Shown here: piece by piece, positions 34,018 through 42,646 of the stretch
Position numbering within the stretch: the first letter of the stretch is position 1
Layout: each line of letters starts with the position of its first letter
Origin: Streptomyces sp. NBC_01264
Lineage (GTDB): Bacteria; Actinomycetota; Actinomycetes; Streptomycetales; Streptomycetaceae
Assembly: GCF_026340675.1 (NCBI RefSeq)
Contig: NZ_JAPEOX010000001.1
Span: 4,216,001-4,280,000, forward strand
Length of the DNA stretch: 64,000 nucleotides
Reading direction: 5' to 3'
The notes under the pieces: generated by a model
What the model was told of the DNA's origin: nothing
Seen by the model: only the letters and a program-made list of their open reading frames with translations
The model's database searches: none
Program-made: the position numbers and the translations under genes

Positions 34018-36079
34018 TGCGGAACCTCTGGGTGAGCTGGGAGGTGAGGTGAGCGGTGAGCTGGGCGAGCTGGCCCGGCAGGGCGGTGACCTCCAGGGCC
34101 CGTATGGCCATGCCGGTGGCGCCGAACATGGCCGGGACCAGCAGGCAGCCGAGGGCGGCGCTGACCAGCGGATCGGGGATCATCGGTCCGGCGATCCAGC
34201 CGGTGGCGCAGGCGGCGAGGGCCGCGACGGAGAGCCGGCCGATGCTGATGGCGACGCGGCGGACCTGGATGGCGATGATCCGCGAGCCGAGTCCGGTGAG
34301 CAGCAGGACGGCGGTGGTGGAGATGCCGGCGGCGTTGGCGGCGGCGATCCCGTAGGTGCCCCACCAGCCGACGGCGAAGGCTCCGGCGACGATGTTGACG
34401 AGGAGTCCGGAGCCCATGGCGAGGGCCGGGAACCAGGTGGGCCGGTCGGTGGAGAAGAAGGGCCGCGAGAGCGCCCCGACGAGGCAGTGGCCGAGCAGGC
34501 CGAGGCCGTAGACCCGCATGACGGAGGCGGTGGCCTCGGTGTCGGCGTGGGTGAACGCCCCGCGTTCGAAGAGGACCTGGATGATCTGGGGGGCGTACCC
34601 GATGACGAGCGCGGTGCCCATGAGGACGGCGAGCGAGGCGAGCGCGAGGTCCCGCTCGACCCGCCTGCGGGCCTTGTCCCGTTCCCCGCCGGCCATGGCC
34701 TGGGCGACGACGGGGAAGGTGACGGTGCAGATCATCAGGGAGAGCACCATCGGCATCTGCGCGACTTTTTGCGCGTAGTTGAGGTGTGAGATGGCGCCGG
34801 ACGGCAGCGAGGCGGCGAGGAACCGCTCGACGAGGACCTGGGACTGCCGGAAGACGGCGAAGAAGATGACCGGGGCGATCACCCCGAAGGCGATCAGGGT
34901 GGGCCGGTCGCGGTCGCGCTGGCAGCGGGGGGCACCCTTGGCACGGGGCGGTCCGAAGCCGACGTTCCGGATGAAGGCGGGGAGTTGGACCAGGGCCATC
35001 AGCATCCCGCCGACGGCGACCCCGGCAGCGGCCGCGCGCACCCCCCACAGGGCGTGCAGGGCGACCATGGTCCCGATGATGCCGACGTTGTACGACACGT
35101 AGATGGCGGCGGGCGGCACGAAGGAGCGGTGCGCCCTGAGGGCGGCGCTGAAGTAGCCGGCGATCCCGAAGGACAGCACGGTCAGGGCGGTCATCCGGGT
35201 GCATTCGACGGCGAGCCCGGGGTCGGGCAGCCCCGGCGCGAGCACGCCCACGACGAGCGGCGCGGCGACGATGAGCACGGAGGCCACGGCGGCCAGGAGC
35301 ACCAGCAGCCGGGGCAGCGTGGCCCCCACGAGCAGCCGTACGGGATCCTGCGCGCGGGCCTCCTGCCGGGTGAGCCCGGCCCTGCTGGCGGCCCGGCGGG
35401 CCAGGGCGTGGCTGAAGGCGGGCACCATCAGCAGGGCCATGGCGTCCTCGATGAGCAGCGTCGAGGCCATCTCGGGGACGGTCCAGGCGATGAGGAAGGC
35501 GTCGCTGTCGTGCCCGGCTCCGAAGAGGTGCGCGATGGTCTGGTCGCGGACCAGCCCGAACACCGCCCCGGCGGCGGTCAGCCCGGCGGTCACGGCGGCC
35601 GCCTTGGCGAGCGCCCCGCCGATCCCCGTACGGGGCTCGTCGCCCGTCACCCCGGGGCCACCCGGCGTCCGGCGCAGGCCGCCCCGCCGCGGCTCGGCGC
35701 CCGGATCCCGGCCCGTCGCGGCGCCCAGTACGGACCTGCGCGCTCCCTTCGCGGTGCCCGGCGAGGCGGTCCCGACGGCCCCGGACCCGGCAGGCCCCGT
35801 ACCGGCGGCGGCAGCGTCCCGGTCGCGTCCCGGGCCCGGCCGGCCGGTGGCCACCACCCGGCCCGCCGCGGCGTCGCCGGCGGGGACGGGGATGCCCACG
35901 TGCGCGGCGCCGCGTCCGGCGGACAGCGGTCCGCCCGAGGCGGCCACGCGGCTCGCGTTCTCGGCCGGACCCGTGGTCGGCGCGGCCGGGGGCACCGGCG
36001 GGCGCGGCGGACGGCCCGCAGCCGCGGCGACCTCGGTCGCCGCGGCTGCGGGCCGCCGCCAGGGCGTCGTATCCGTCAC
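34007..36079 (-). CDS. MurJ-family (MVF) lipid-linked sugar flippase with N-terminal extension
   Basis: This is a 690-residue membrane protein of the MOP exporter superfamily. Residues 1 to about 150 are a disordered Pro/Ala/Gly/Arg-rich extension. The remainder has about 14 helices with MurJ-like segments (GALAKAAAVTAGLTAAGAVFGLVRDQTIAHLFG, FLIAWTVPEMASTLLIEDAM, and a charged loop in the middle). In this operon it should flip the undecaprenyl-linked repeat unit across the membrane, the job done by Wzx elsewhere. It is probably not the essential murein flippase. ATGA overlap with the upstream O-antigen ligase gene. Confidence 0.86.
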   Translation of the reverse strand: MTDTTPWRRPAAAATEVAAAAGRPPRPPVPPAAPTTGPAENASRVAASGGPLSAGRGAAHVGIPVPAGDAAAGRVVATGRPGPGRDRDAAAAGTGPAGSGAVGTASPGTAKGARRSVLGAATGRDPGAEPRRGGLRRTPGGPGVTGDEPRTGIGGALAKAAAVTAGLTAAGAVFGLVRDQTIAHLFGAGHDSDAFLIAWTVPEMASTLLIEDAMALLMVPAFSHALARRAASRAGLTRQEARAQDPVRLLVGATLPRLLVLLAAVASVLIVAAPLVVGVLAPGLPDPGLAVECTRMTALTVLSFGIAGYFSAALRAHRSFVPPAAIYVSYNVGIIGTMVALHALWGVRAAAAGVAVGGMLMALVQLPAFIRNVGFGPPRAKGAPRCQRDRDRPTLIAFGVIAPVIFFAVFRQSQVLVERFLAASLPSGAISHLNYAQKVAQMPMVLSLMICTVTFPVVAQAMAGGERDKARRRVERDLALASLAVLMGTALVIGYAPQIIQVLFERGAFTHADTEATASVMRVYGLGLLGHCLVGALSRPFFSTDRPTWFPALAMGSGLLVNIVAGAFAVGWWGTYGIAAANAAGISTTAVLLLTGLGSRIIAIQVRRVAISIGRLSVAALAACATGWIAGPMIPDPLVSAALGCLLVPAMFGATGMAIRALEVTALPGQLAQLTAHLTSQLTQRFRNVR

Positions 36080-37551
36080 CGGCCGGCCGCACCCTCAGGG
36101 GCCGGGGCCCCGCCGACCGCGATCGGCCCGCGCCCGGAGGCGGCGCCACGGCCGCGTGCACCGGAGGCGGCCCGAACGGCCGGGATCCGCAGTCCCGCCG
36201 GGCCGGAGGGGGCGAGCGCACCCGCACCTCCCCCGGAGGGCAGCGCCCACCAGGCCGCCAGGCCGATGATCACTCCTGTCAGGACGGTCGACGGGCCGCC
36301 GATGTCCGCGTAGAGGAAGTCGGTGAGCTGCCAGACGAGCAGGCCGATCGCGACCAGTCCGCAGTCCCGCACTGCGGACGGCCCCGCCAGGCACCGCCGC
36401 AGGCCCGCCACCAGGAGGGCCAGCCAGCCGCCCGCCAGGGCGATCAGCCCGATCAGTCCCTGCTCGCTGAGCACCAGCAGGTACATGTTGTGCGGGGAGA
36501 GCAGCGGCTGGCGGATGTACCCCTGGCCCGCGCCCGCGGTGTCGCTGCCCGAGGACAGCGCCAGCCCGGAGTGGGAGTCCCGGTTGGCCGGGAAGCCCTT
36601 CAGCCCGACGCCCACCGCGGGCCGCTCGCGCCACATCGACCCGGCCGCCTCCCACATCGTGTAGCGGTCGGTCACCGACTGGTCGGGGGCGTCGGAGACC
36701 TGCGTGATCGAGGTCAGCCGCTCCGCGACCATCGCGGAGCCGACCCCGAACCCGCCGACGAGCACGACCCCGGCGGCGGCCAGCGCGAGCAGCACCTTCA
36801 GGGCCCGCCGGATCCCGGCCAGGGCCATCACCAGCCCGGCCGCGGCGAAGGTGGCGATCCAGGCGCCCCGGCTGAAGGAGAGCACCAGCGGGAGCACCAG
36901 GACCAGCGCCGCCGCGCCCGAGGCCCGCCGGACCCGGGCGGGCAGCCCCGGTGCGAGGGCGCCGGCCGTCGCGACGACCAGGCCGTAGGCCACGACGGTG
37001 GCCATGCCCATGACGTCCCCGGGTCCGAAGGTGCCGACGGCGCGGATGTCCTCGCCCTGGTACGAGGCCCCGGTACGGGTGGCGAACTGCACCACGCCCA
37101 CCGCCCCCTGGACCAGCGCCAGCACCACGAAGCACCCCGCGGCCAGCCGGAACTCCGAGGCGTCCCGCACCAGCAGCACGATCGCCGCCGGGACCAGTAC
37201 GAACACCTGGAGGTAGCGCACGAACCCGGGCAGGGCCGCGTACGGGTCCCCCGCGGTCACCGTCGCGACGGCGAGCCCGAGGGCCGGGAGGCCGAGGACG
37301 AGCACCCCCAGCGGGCTCAGCGGCCGGACCCGGCCCCGCAGGGCCTGGATCCCGCAGACGAACACGAGCAGCAGTGAGGCGGCGTCGGCCGGACCGACCT
37401 TCCCCGAGGCGCTCGCGTCACCCGCCGGGACGGGGATCAGGAGGGCCAGTACGGTCGCGGCGAGCGGCAGCAGCGGCCAGTGCCGACGCAGTAGTTCGGC
37501 GGGGTGCGGGCAGGACCACGACGTCGGTGACGTCGGTGCGGCAAGGCTCAT
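36076..37551 (-). CDS. O-antigen ligase/polymerase-like membrane protein
   Basis: The 491-residue polytopic protein has about ten to twelve helices and a large extracytoplasmic loop (SITQVSDAPDQSVTDRYTMWEAAGSMWRERPAVGVGLKGFP...SPHNMYLLVLSEQG). That loop carries the R/H residues typical of the Wzy/WaaL family, which polymerises or transfers lipid-linked glycans. It starts 3 bases after the sugar transferase stop (TAA). The C-terminus (about 430-491) is a low-complexity Gly/Ala/Arg-rich tail. Confidence 0.85.
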   Translation of the reverse strand: MSLAAPTSPTSWSCPHPAELLRRHWPLLPLAATVLALLIPVPAGDASASGKVGPADAASLLLVFVCGIQALRGRVRPLSPLGVLVLGLPALGLAVATVTAGDPYAALPGFVRYLQVFVLVPAAIVLLVRDASEFRLAAGCFVVLALVQGAVGVVQFATRTGASYQGEDIRAVGTFGPGDVMGMATVVAYGLVVATAGALAPGLPARVRRASGAAALVLVLPLVLSFSRGAWIATFAAAGLVMALAGIRRALKVLLALAAAGVVLVGGFGVGSAMVAERLTSITQVSDAPDQSVTDRYTMWEAAGSMWRERPAVGVGLKGFPANRDSHSGLALSSGSDTAGAGQGYIRQPLLSPHNMYLLVLSEQGLIGLIALAGGWLALLVAGLRRCLAGPSAVRDCGLVAIGLLVWQLTDFLYADIGGPSTVLTGVIIGLAAWWALPSGGGAGALAPSGPAGLRIPAVRAASGARGRGAASGRGPIAVGGAPAPEGAAGR

Positions 37552-37554
37552 GCT

Positions 37555-39129
37555 TTAGCTGCCCCCCAGCCGGAAGCGGAAGAAGGAGGCCGCGGTGCGG
37601 GCCAGGATCCACAGGTCCTGCCACAGCGACCAGGTGTCGATGTAGTGGTTGTCGAAGCGGGCCCGGTCCTCGATGGAGGTGTCACCGCGCAGCCCGTTGA
37701 TCTGGGCGAGCCCGGTGATGCCGACCGGCATCCGGTGCCGTGCCTCGTACCCGGGGTGCACACTGCTGAACTTGGCCACGAAGAAAGGCCGTTCGGGACG
37801 GGGACCGACCAGGCTCATGTCACCCCGGACCACGTTCCACAGCTGCGGCAGCTCGTCCAGCGAGGACTTGCGCAGGAAGGAGCCGACCGGGCTCATCCGG
37901 CAGTCGCCGGCCACCGTCCAGCGGGTGGCGGACTCGTGCGCGTCGGCGCGCAGGGTGCGGAACTTCAGCAGGGTGAAGGGGCGTCCGTACAGGCCGACCC
38001 GCTCCTGACGGAAGATCACCCCGGGCCCGTCGGAGACCCGTACGGCCAGCGCGCAGGCCCCCATCACCGGGGCGGCGAAGAGCAGCGTGATCGCGGCGAG
38101 CGAGGAGTCGATGACCCGCTTCGCGTACCGCTCGACGGGCCGGGCCGGACGCGGCAGCAGCGGCTGGACGGCGTACCCCCACAGCTGGTCGGCGGGCTGC
38201 GCGACGCGCATCCCGGTGACCTTGGCGGTGCCCGCCGGGTCGGCGAGCCAGAGCCGGCACCCGTGGTCGTGGAAGAGGCGCACCAGGGAGGCGGTGCGTT
38301 CGTCGGCCTCGGGCGGGCGGGTGAAGACGGCGTGCCGGACGGAGTTCTGGATGACGGCCCGCCGGATGTCCTCGTGGGTGGCGAGTACGGGCACTCCCGC
38401 GGTCCCCTCCTCGGCGGGCCCGGTGTCCGCGAGCCCCACGGGGCGCAGCCCGTACTCGGGGCGCCCGTGCAGGGCGGCGGCGACCGCGCTCGCTCCGGCG
38501 CCGGGTCCGACGACCAGGGCGGAGGCGGGGCGGCGGGCGCGGGTGCGGCGGCGGAGCTGGTTGACGAGGCCGCGTCCCGCGCAGGCCAGTACGACCTGGA
38601 CGCAGACGGCGCCGAGCAGCGCGCTCCAGCCCAGGGCCTCGCCCGGGGCGGTGGCGGCCAGCACGGCGGCGGCCCCGCACCACAGCGCGGCGGACCGCCC
38701 GGCGAGCGCGGGCAGTTCGAGGAGCGCGGAGGGGGCGAGCCGCGGCCGGTACAGCCCGGCCTGCGCGTGCAGGGCGACCAGGGCCAGGGCGAGGGGGGCG
38801 GCCGCCCCGAGGGGCAGCTCCGTTCCGGGCAGCGCCGCCACCGTCGCCGTGGCGGCGAACGCGTCGGCGGCCAGCAGCGGGGCGATCCCGTCCCGGCGGC
38901 GCGCCCTGCTCGGCCGTACGGTGGCCCGGGCGCGGTCGGCCTTGGGGCCGCGCGGGGGGTGGATGGCGGTCACGGAACGGCGCACGGCGGCGGTACCGGT
39001 GGCCGTGCCGGACGCCGTGCTGGTCGTGCCGGCTCCGCCGGTGGTAGTGCTGGTGGTGCCGGTGATGCCGCCGGCGGGCCCCGTACCGCCCTGCCCGGTG
39101 TGCCGGGCGGGTGCGCTGTCCATCGTCAT
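37555..39129 (-). CDS. Polyprenyl glycosylphosphotransferase (priming sugar transferase)
   Basis: The 524-residue enzyme starts polymer synthesis by moving a sugar-1-phosphate onto undecaprenyl phosphate. The N-terminal 85 residues are Thr/Gly-rich and disordered. Four or so helices and a Rossmann-like CoA-binding region (SALVVGPGAGASAVA) follow. The bacterial sugar transferase domain (about 315-515) has KRVIDSSLAAITLL, RQERVGLYGRPFTLLKFRTL, SLDELPQLWNVVRGDMSLVGPRP and GITGLAQINGLRG. The ATG at 39129 overlaps the glycosyltransferase stop (ATGA). Confidence 0.92.
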   Translation of the reverse strand: MTMDSAPARHTGQGGTGPAGGITGTTSTTTGGAGTTSTASGTATGTAAVRRSVTAIHPPRGPKADRARATVRPSRARRRDGIAPLLAADAFAATATVAALPGTELPLGAAAPLALALVALHAQAGLYRPRLAPSALLELPALAGRSAALWCGAAAVLAATAPGEALGWSALLGAVCVQVVLACAGRGLVNQLRRRTRARRPASALVVGPGAGASAVAAALHGRPEYGLRPVGLADTGPAEEGTAGVPVLATHEDIRRAVIQNSVRHAVFTRPPEADERTASLVRLFHDHGCRLWLADPAGTAKVTGMRVAQPADQLWGYAVQPLLPRPARPVERYAKRVIDSSLAAITLLFAAPVMGACALAVRVSDGPGVIFRQERVGLYGRPFTLLKFRTLRADAHESATRWTVAGDCRMSPVGSFLRKSSLDELPQLWNVVRGDMSLVGPRPERPFFVAKFSSVHPGYEARHRMPVGITGLAQINGLRGDTSIEDRARFDNHYIDTWSLWQDLWILARTAASFFRFRLGGS

Positions 39130-40319
39130 CGGCTGATGCGCTCCTGGTTCAAGGGCCGGGGCCTGCCCAGCAGTTCGTGATACAGACCGGTGACCGCGTC
39201 CGTGGTGCGCCGCACGTCGAATTCCATCCGCGCGTGCCGCTCGGCCTGCTCCCCGAGTGCGGCGAGCAGCCGCGGCTCGGCGAGCAGCCCGCCCAGGGCC
39301 TTGGCCAGCGCCGTCGGGTCCTCCGGTTCCACCAGGCACAGCCGCCCCTGGCCGGGCGGGAGGCTCTCGCGGGCACCGCTGACGTCGGAGACCAGGACCG
39401 GGCGGCCACAGGCCATGGCTTCGAGCGGGGCGAGCGCCATGCCTTCCCACCGCGACGGAAGTACAACGAGATCGGCGGCCCGAAGCCACGGCCGGATGTC
39501 GAAGGCGGACCCCGCGAAGTGGACCGAGGGCGGGGCGCCGCGGCGCAGCCGTTCCATGTCGGGGCCGTCCCCGACGAGCACGAGCCGGGCCCCGGGAACG
39601 GCTCCGAGCAGCTCCGGCCAGGCACGCAGCAGGACGTCCTGGCCCTTCTGCTGGCAGAGCCGGCCGACGCAGACGGCGAGCGGCCCGTCGCCCTGGAAGG
39701 CGGCGGGCAGCGGGAGTTCGGCCCGCGCCCGGGCCTTGTCCTGGACGGGGTCCGGGCCGCCGGGGCGGAAGTGGCCGAGGTCGACGCCGTTGCGGATCAC
39801 CGACCAGCGGGCGGTGATCCCCTCGGACTCGCCGGTGCGGCGTTCGGCTTCGCTGACGCAGAGCACCCGGTCGGCCCAACGGGCCCCGAAGCGCTCCCAG
39901 CGCAGCGCGAGCGCGGCGGTGGCCCCGCCCACGGCGTCGAAGGACCAGGCGTGCGGCTGGAAGACGGTCGGGACGGCCCCGCGCACGGCGAGCCGCCCGG
40001 CGAGCCCCGCCTTGGCGCTGTGGGCGTGCAGGAGGTCGGGCCGGACCCGCCCGATGAGGCGGCGCGCGCCGAGGACTTCGGCGGCCAGGCCGGGGCCGGG
40101 AGCCCGCCCGGCACGCCAGGTGAGCACCTCGGCCCCGGCCTCGCGGGCGGCGTCGGCAAGTTGTCCGCCGCGCGGGCAGCCGACGTAGGTCCGCAGGCCG
40201 GCCGCGGACTGGGCGCGTACGAGGTCCACGACAACGCGGGCGACCCCGCCCTCGACCGGCTGGACGAGGTGGAGGACGGCCGGAGGCCGGGAGGGGGATG
40301 GAGAGGGAGAGGAAGGCAC
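39126..40319 (-). CDS. GT4-family glycosyltransferase, first gene of exopolysaccharide operon
   Basis: This 397-residue GT-B glycosyltransferase has VLHLVQPVEGGVARVVVDL at the start, VCVGRLCQQKGQDVLLRA in the middle, and the EX7E-like motif PSRWEGMALAPLEAMA. The GTG at 40319 is chosen because GGAGA is 9 bases upstream; a longer frame starting at 40397 would overlap the upstream gene. Seven genes follow on the same strand with mostly 4-bp overlaps, so this gene probably carries the operon promoter, which may lie inside the AT-rich 3' end of the upstream secreted-protein gene. Confidence 0.9.
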   Translation of the reverse strand: MPSSPSPSPSRPPAVLHLVQPVEGGVARVVVDLVRAQSAAGLRTYVGCPRGGQLADAAREAGAEVLTWRAGRAPGPGLAAEVLGARRLIGRVRPDLLHAHSAKAGLAGRLAVRGAVPTVFQPHAWSFDAVGGATAALALRWERFGARWADRVLCVSEAERRTGESEGITARWSVIRNGVDLGHFRPGGPDPVQDKARARAELPLPAAFQGDGPLAVCVGRLCQQKGQDVLLRAWPELLGAVPGARLVLVGDGPDMERLRRGAPPSVHFAGSAFDIRPWLRAADLVVLPSRWEGMALAPLEAMACGRPVLVSDVSGARESLPPGQGRLCLVEPEDPTALAKALGGLLAEPRLLAALGEQAERHARMEFDVRRTTDAVTGLYHELLGRPRPLNQERISR

Positions 40320-40338
40320 GTGGAGTGGTCTCCTACGT

Positions 40339-41460
40339 TCAGCGGCGCGCGTCTGTCTGAACGAAGAGCACACCGAGGAAATGACCCTGGTTTTCACCCG
40401 TGAACCCGAAGGTCAGGCTGCGGGCACCACCGGACAGGGCGGGGCTCAGATCGAACACGTCCGCGTCATATCCGAGGTTATTCATATGTTCGGGCTGTCG
40501 CACGAACGAGTGATCGCCGAATTCCGTGATTGTGGAATTCATAACATCATTAAAAGGATTTTCTCCGTCGCTGAGACTGATCCGGCGCCCACTGTCGGCG
40601 GTCACCGTGAGTGAGTCCCCGAGCGTTCCGCGGTCCCCGTCGTACGCGACCACCCCGGCCCGCCCCTGAGCCCCGGGCGCCGCGTCCAGGCCGGTGAGCT
40701 CCACCGTCTCGCCCGCCGCCTCGCCGGCCCCCGCGGCCAGCCCTTCGAAGCCGTCCCAGATCGAGACCCTGCGCACCGGCTCCTGCGGGTGCTCGTAGGC
40801 CACCACCAGCGTCCAGCCGCCCCAGGCGCCCATGTCCGAGTGCCCCATGGCGATGTTCAGCTGGGCCACCGTCCACATCCCGGCGCCGCCCTTGCGGACC
40901 AGCGGGGTCACGTCGGCGGAGGCCTGGTAGGCATCGCCGGCCGCGTCGCTGCGGTGCCCGACGGCCGTGTCGGCCAGCACTTCCTTGTACGAGCCGCCCG
41001 GCTCGGCGACGAGCACCCGGCCGTTGTCCTCCGGCGGCTTCTGCTCGCCGACCCGCAGGTTCCCGCCCCAGTACAGCCGGGCGTACGAGACCTTCGCGCC
41101 CGCCGGGACCTTGAGCTCGGCCCGGGTGGAGTTGTAGGTGTCCGGGTCCTTGTCGACCTCGTCGTAGAACATCTCGTAGTCGCCGTTGGTCCCGGCAGCG
41201 CCCTTGTTGACCTCGGCACACGGCTCGGCCTGCGCGGACTCCTCCTTGCGGCAGCCGATGGAGGAGTTCGAGGCCCGGACCAGGCCCCCGTGCTGCACGG
41301 CCTGGTAACGCTGGGTGAAGGGAACCCGGGGCGCCTCCTTGACCAGCGGCCCCCGGGCGCCCGGCGGGGCGGCGGCGGCCCCGGATGCGGGGACGTTCAC
41401 CGAAAGTGCGAGGCAGGACAGCAGACCGAGCGTGCCGAGGATTCTGCGGGAGGAACCCAT
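40339..41460 (-). CDS. Secreted protein of unknown function upstream of exopolysaccharide operon
   Basis: The 373-residue product has a Sec signal peptide (MGSSRRILGTLGLLSCLALSV..., about 1-30) and a beta-rich mature part with YARLYWGGNLRV, NGDYEMFYDEVDKD and GWTLVVAYEHP segments. I recall similar secreted actinobacterial proteins (DUF3344-like) but did not search. The ATG at 41460 has GGAGACAG upstream. The last 100 codons (about 40440-40575) are AT-rich with codons (AAT, GTT, ATT, ACA, CAT) rarely used elsewhere in the window. The gene ends 19 bases before the first glycosyltransferase gene and is divergent from a chaplin gene. Confidence 0.82.
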   Translation of the reverse strand: MGSSRRILGTLGLLSCLALSVNVPASGAAAAPPGARGPLVKEAPRVPFTQRYQAVQHGGLVRASNSSIGCRKEESAQAEPCAEVNKGAAGTNGDYEMFYDEVDKDPDTYNSTRAELKVPAGAKVSYARLYWGGNLRVGEQKPPEDNGRVLVAEPGGSYKEVLADTAVGHRSDAAGDAYQASADVTPLVRKGGAGMWTVAQLNIAMGHSDMGAWGGWTLVVAYEHPQEPVRRVSIWDGFEGLAAGAGEAAGETVELTGLDAAPGAQGRAGVVAYDGDRGTLGDSLTVTADSGRRISLSDGENPFNDVMNSTITEFGDHSFVRQPEHMNNLGYDADVFDLSPALSGGARSLTFGFTGENQGHFLGVLFVQTDARR

Positions 41461-41634
41461 GACCCTGTCTCCATTTTCGATCAAGGGGACAAAACAGGAG
41501 TGAACTTTGTCAGAAGTCCGGAGGGAAATCACGCCGGACTCGCTCATACGGCCTTTTGGGCGATAACACGCACCCTGGAGACGGGCGGGTCGTTATGGGC
41601 TGCACCATTGTTCGAACCGAAAGGAAAAGCCGAG

Positions 41635-41889
41635 ACGAAGAAGAGGCTGGTACGCGGCACCACCCTGGCGGTCGCGAGCACCGCGCTGCCGATGGGCGCC
41701 GCGGGCCTCGCCTCCGCGCACGGCGGCGACGGCGCGACGGCGAACGGCTTCACCGGTGAGTCCCCCGGCGTCCTGAGCGGCAACCTGCTCCAGGTCCCGG
41801 TCCACGTCCCCGTGAACGTCTGCGGCAACACCGTGAACGTGATCGCCCTGCTGAGCCCCTCGTTCGGCAACACCTGCGTCAACGCCTGA
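41635..41889 (+). CDS. Short chaplin with apparent ACG start codon
   Basis: Chaplins are secreted amyloid-forming surfactant proteins that coat aerial hyphae and spores. The 84-residue product has a signal peptide (about 1-29, TKKRLVRGTTLAVASTALPM...ASAHGG) and one chaplin domain (GESPGVLSGNLLQVPVHVPVN...GNTCVNA) with the two conserved cysteines. The expected start falls on ACG (41635), 9 bases after AAAGGAAAAG; no ATG/GTG/TTG is correctly placed. The nearest alternatives are TTG 41608 (no ribosome site) and CTG 41647. Either a rare start is used, the gene is silenced, or the base is a sequencing error. The 3' half is almost identical in DNA to the chaplin at 42647. Confidence 0.8.
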   Translation, partial: TKKRLVRGTTLAVASTALPMGAAGLASAHGGDGATANGFTGESPGVLSGNLLQVPVHVPVNVCGNTVNVIALLSPSFGNTCVNA

Positions 41890-41932
41890 CGTCAACCGTG
41901 CCGCCCGAAACTTCGGCATCCGAGTGAAGAGA

Positions 41933-41961
41933 CGCAACCCGAACCGCGGTTGCGCCGTTGA
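41933..41961 (+). promoter_or_regulatory. BldN-like promoter of first rodlin gene
   Basis: CGCAAC (41933-41938) and CGTTGA (41956-41961) are separated by 17 bases, close to the developmental sigma factor BldN consensus CGTAAC-N16-CGTTGA. It is 46 bases upstream of the rodlin start. Rodlin and chaplin genes of S. coelicolor are BldN targets. Confidence 0.55.
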
Positions 41962-42006
41962 TCCGGGTGCTTGAGTACCGCGCAATCCTGCAAAAAAGGG
42001 ACCATC

Positions 42007-42417
42007 ATGATCAAGAAGTTTGCGGCCGGCGCAGCGGTTGCCGCCTCGTTCGTCGGCCTGGGTGCCGCCATGGCCCCGCAGGCCATGGCCATCGGCAACG
42101 ACCACGGCATCAACACCGTGAACGGCAACGGGGCCTCGCAGATCTACGGCAACCAGGCCACCTACGGCAACATGAGCCCGCAGATGGCGCTCATCCAGGG
42201 CTCGTTCAACAAGCCCTGCCTCGCCCTGCCCGCCAAGGCCAACGTCCAGTCCGTGCTGGCTCTGGTCAACGTCGGCGTCCAGGACATCCCCGTCCTGTCC
42301 AGCCCGCAGAACCAGCAGTGCACCGAGAACTCCACCCAGGCCAAGGGCGACGAGGCTCTCTCGCACATCCTCAGCAACATCCCGGTCCTGTCCGGCAACG
42401 GCTCCGCCGGCAGCTGA
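42007..42417 (+). CDS. Rodlin (RdlA/RdlB family)
   Basis: Rodlins are secreted proteins that organise chaplin fibrils into the paired-rodlet layer of aerial hyphae and spores. The 136-residue product has a signal peptide (about 1-30, ending PQAMAIG) and the conserved mature part IGNDHGINTVNGNGASQIYGNQATYGNMSPQMALIQGSFNKPCL...NPQNQQCTENSTQAKGDEALSHIL, with two cysteines. AGGG is 6 bases before the ATG at 42007. A second, non-identical rodlin is at 45946. A BldN-like promoter precedes it, and a terminator hairpin follows. Confidence 0.95.
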   Translation: MIKKFAAGAAVAASFVGLGAAMAPQAMAIGNDHGINTVNGNGASQIYGNQATYGNMSPQMALIQGSFNKPCLALPAKANVQSVLALVNVGVQDIPVLSSPQNQQCTENSTQAKGDEALSHILSNIPVLSGNGSAGS

Positions 42418-42432
42418 CAGCACCGCGCCAGT

Positions 42433-42465
42433 GGGGCCGTCGCACCTTCGGGTCGCGGCGGCCCC
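42433..42465 (+). terminator. Terminator after first rodlin
   Basis: GGGGCCGTCGC (42433-42443) pairs with GCGGCGGCCCC (42455-42465) with one G-U pair around a CC-TTCG-GG tip. It lies 16 bases after the stop codon. Confidence 0.75.
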
Positions 42466-42646
42466 GCCGCATGTCGGGACCAGAATAAGGACTCCGAAGC
42501 GGCCAGAAATCCGGCCACAATTCAGGACGCACCCGCATCTGAGTGAATAAGCTGGAGTCGCGCGAAAATCCCCGGTTTCTTTTCCCCGGCCCACTCGTTG
42601 TTATTTTTGCAGCGGATAGACCCCTGCGGGAAGGAAACGAAAACAA

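Noticed and set aside
40381..40614. 77-residue plus-strand frame with low GC
   Set aside because: It is antisense to the conserved C-terminus of the secreted protein, has no good ribosome site and its unusual composition comes from the AT-rich patch.
41556..41759. 67-residue frame overlapping the first chaplin
   Set aside because: It begins with a proper ATG but its sequence has no family pattern; the chaplin frame is clearly the coding one.
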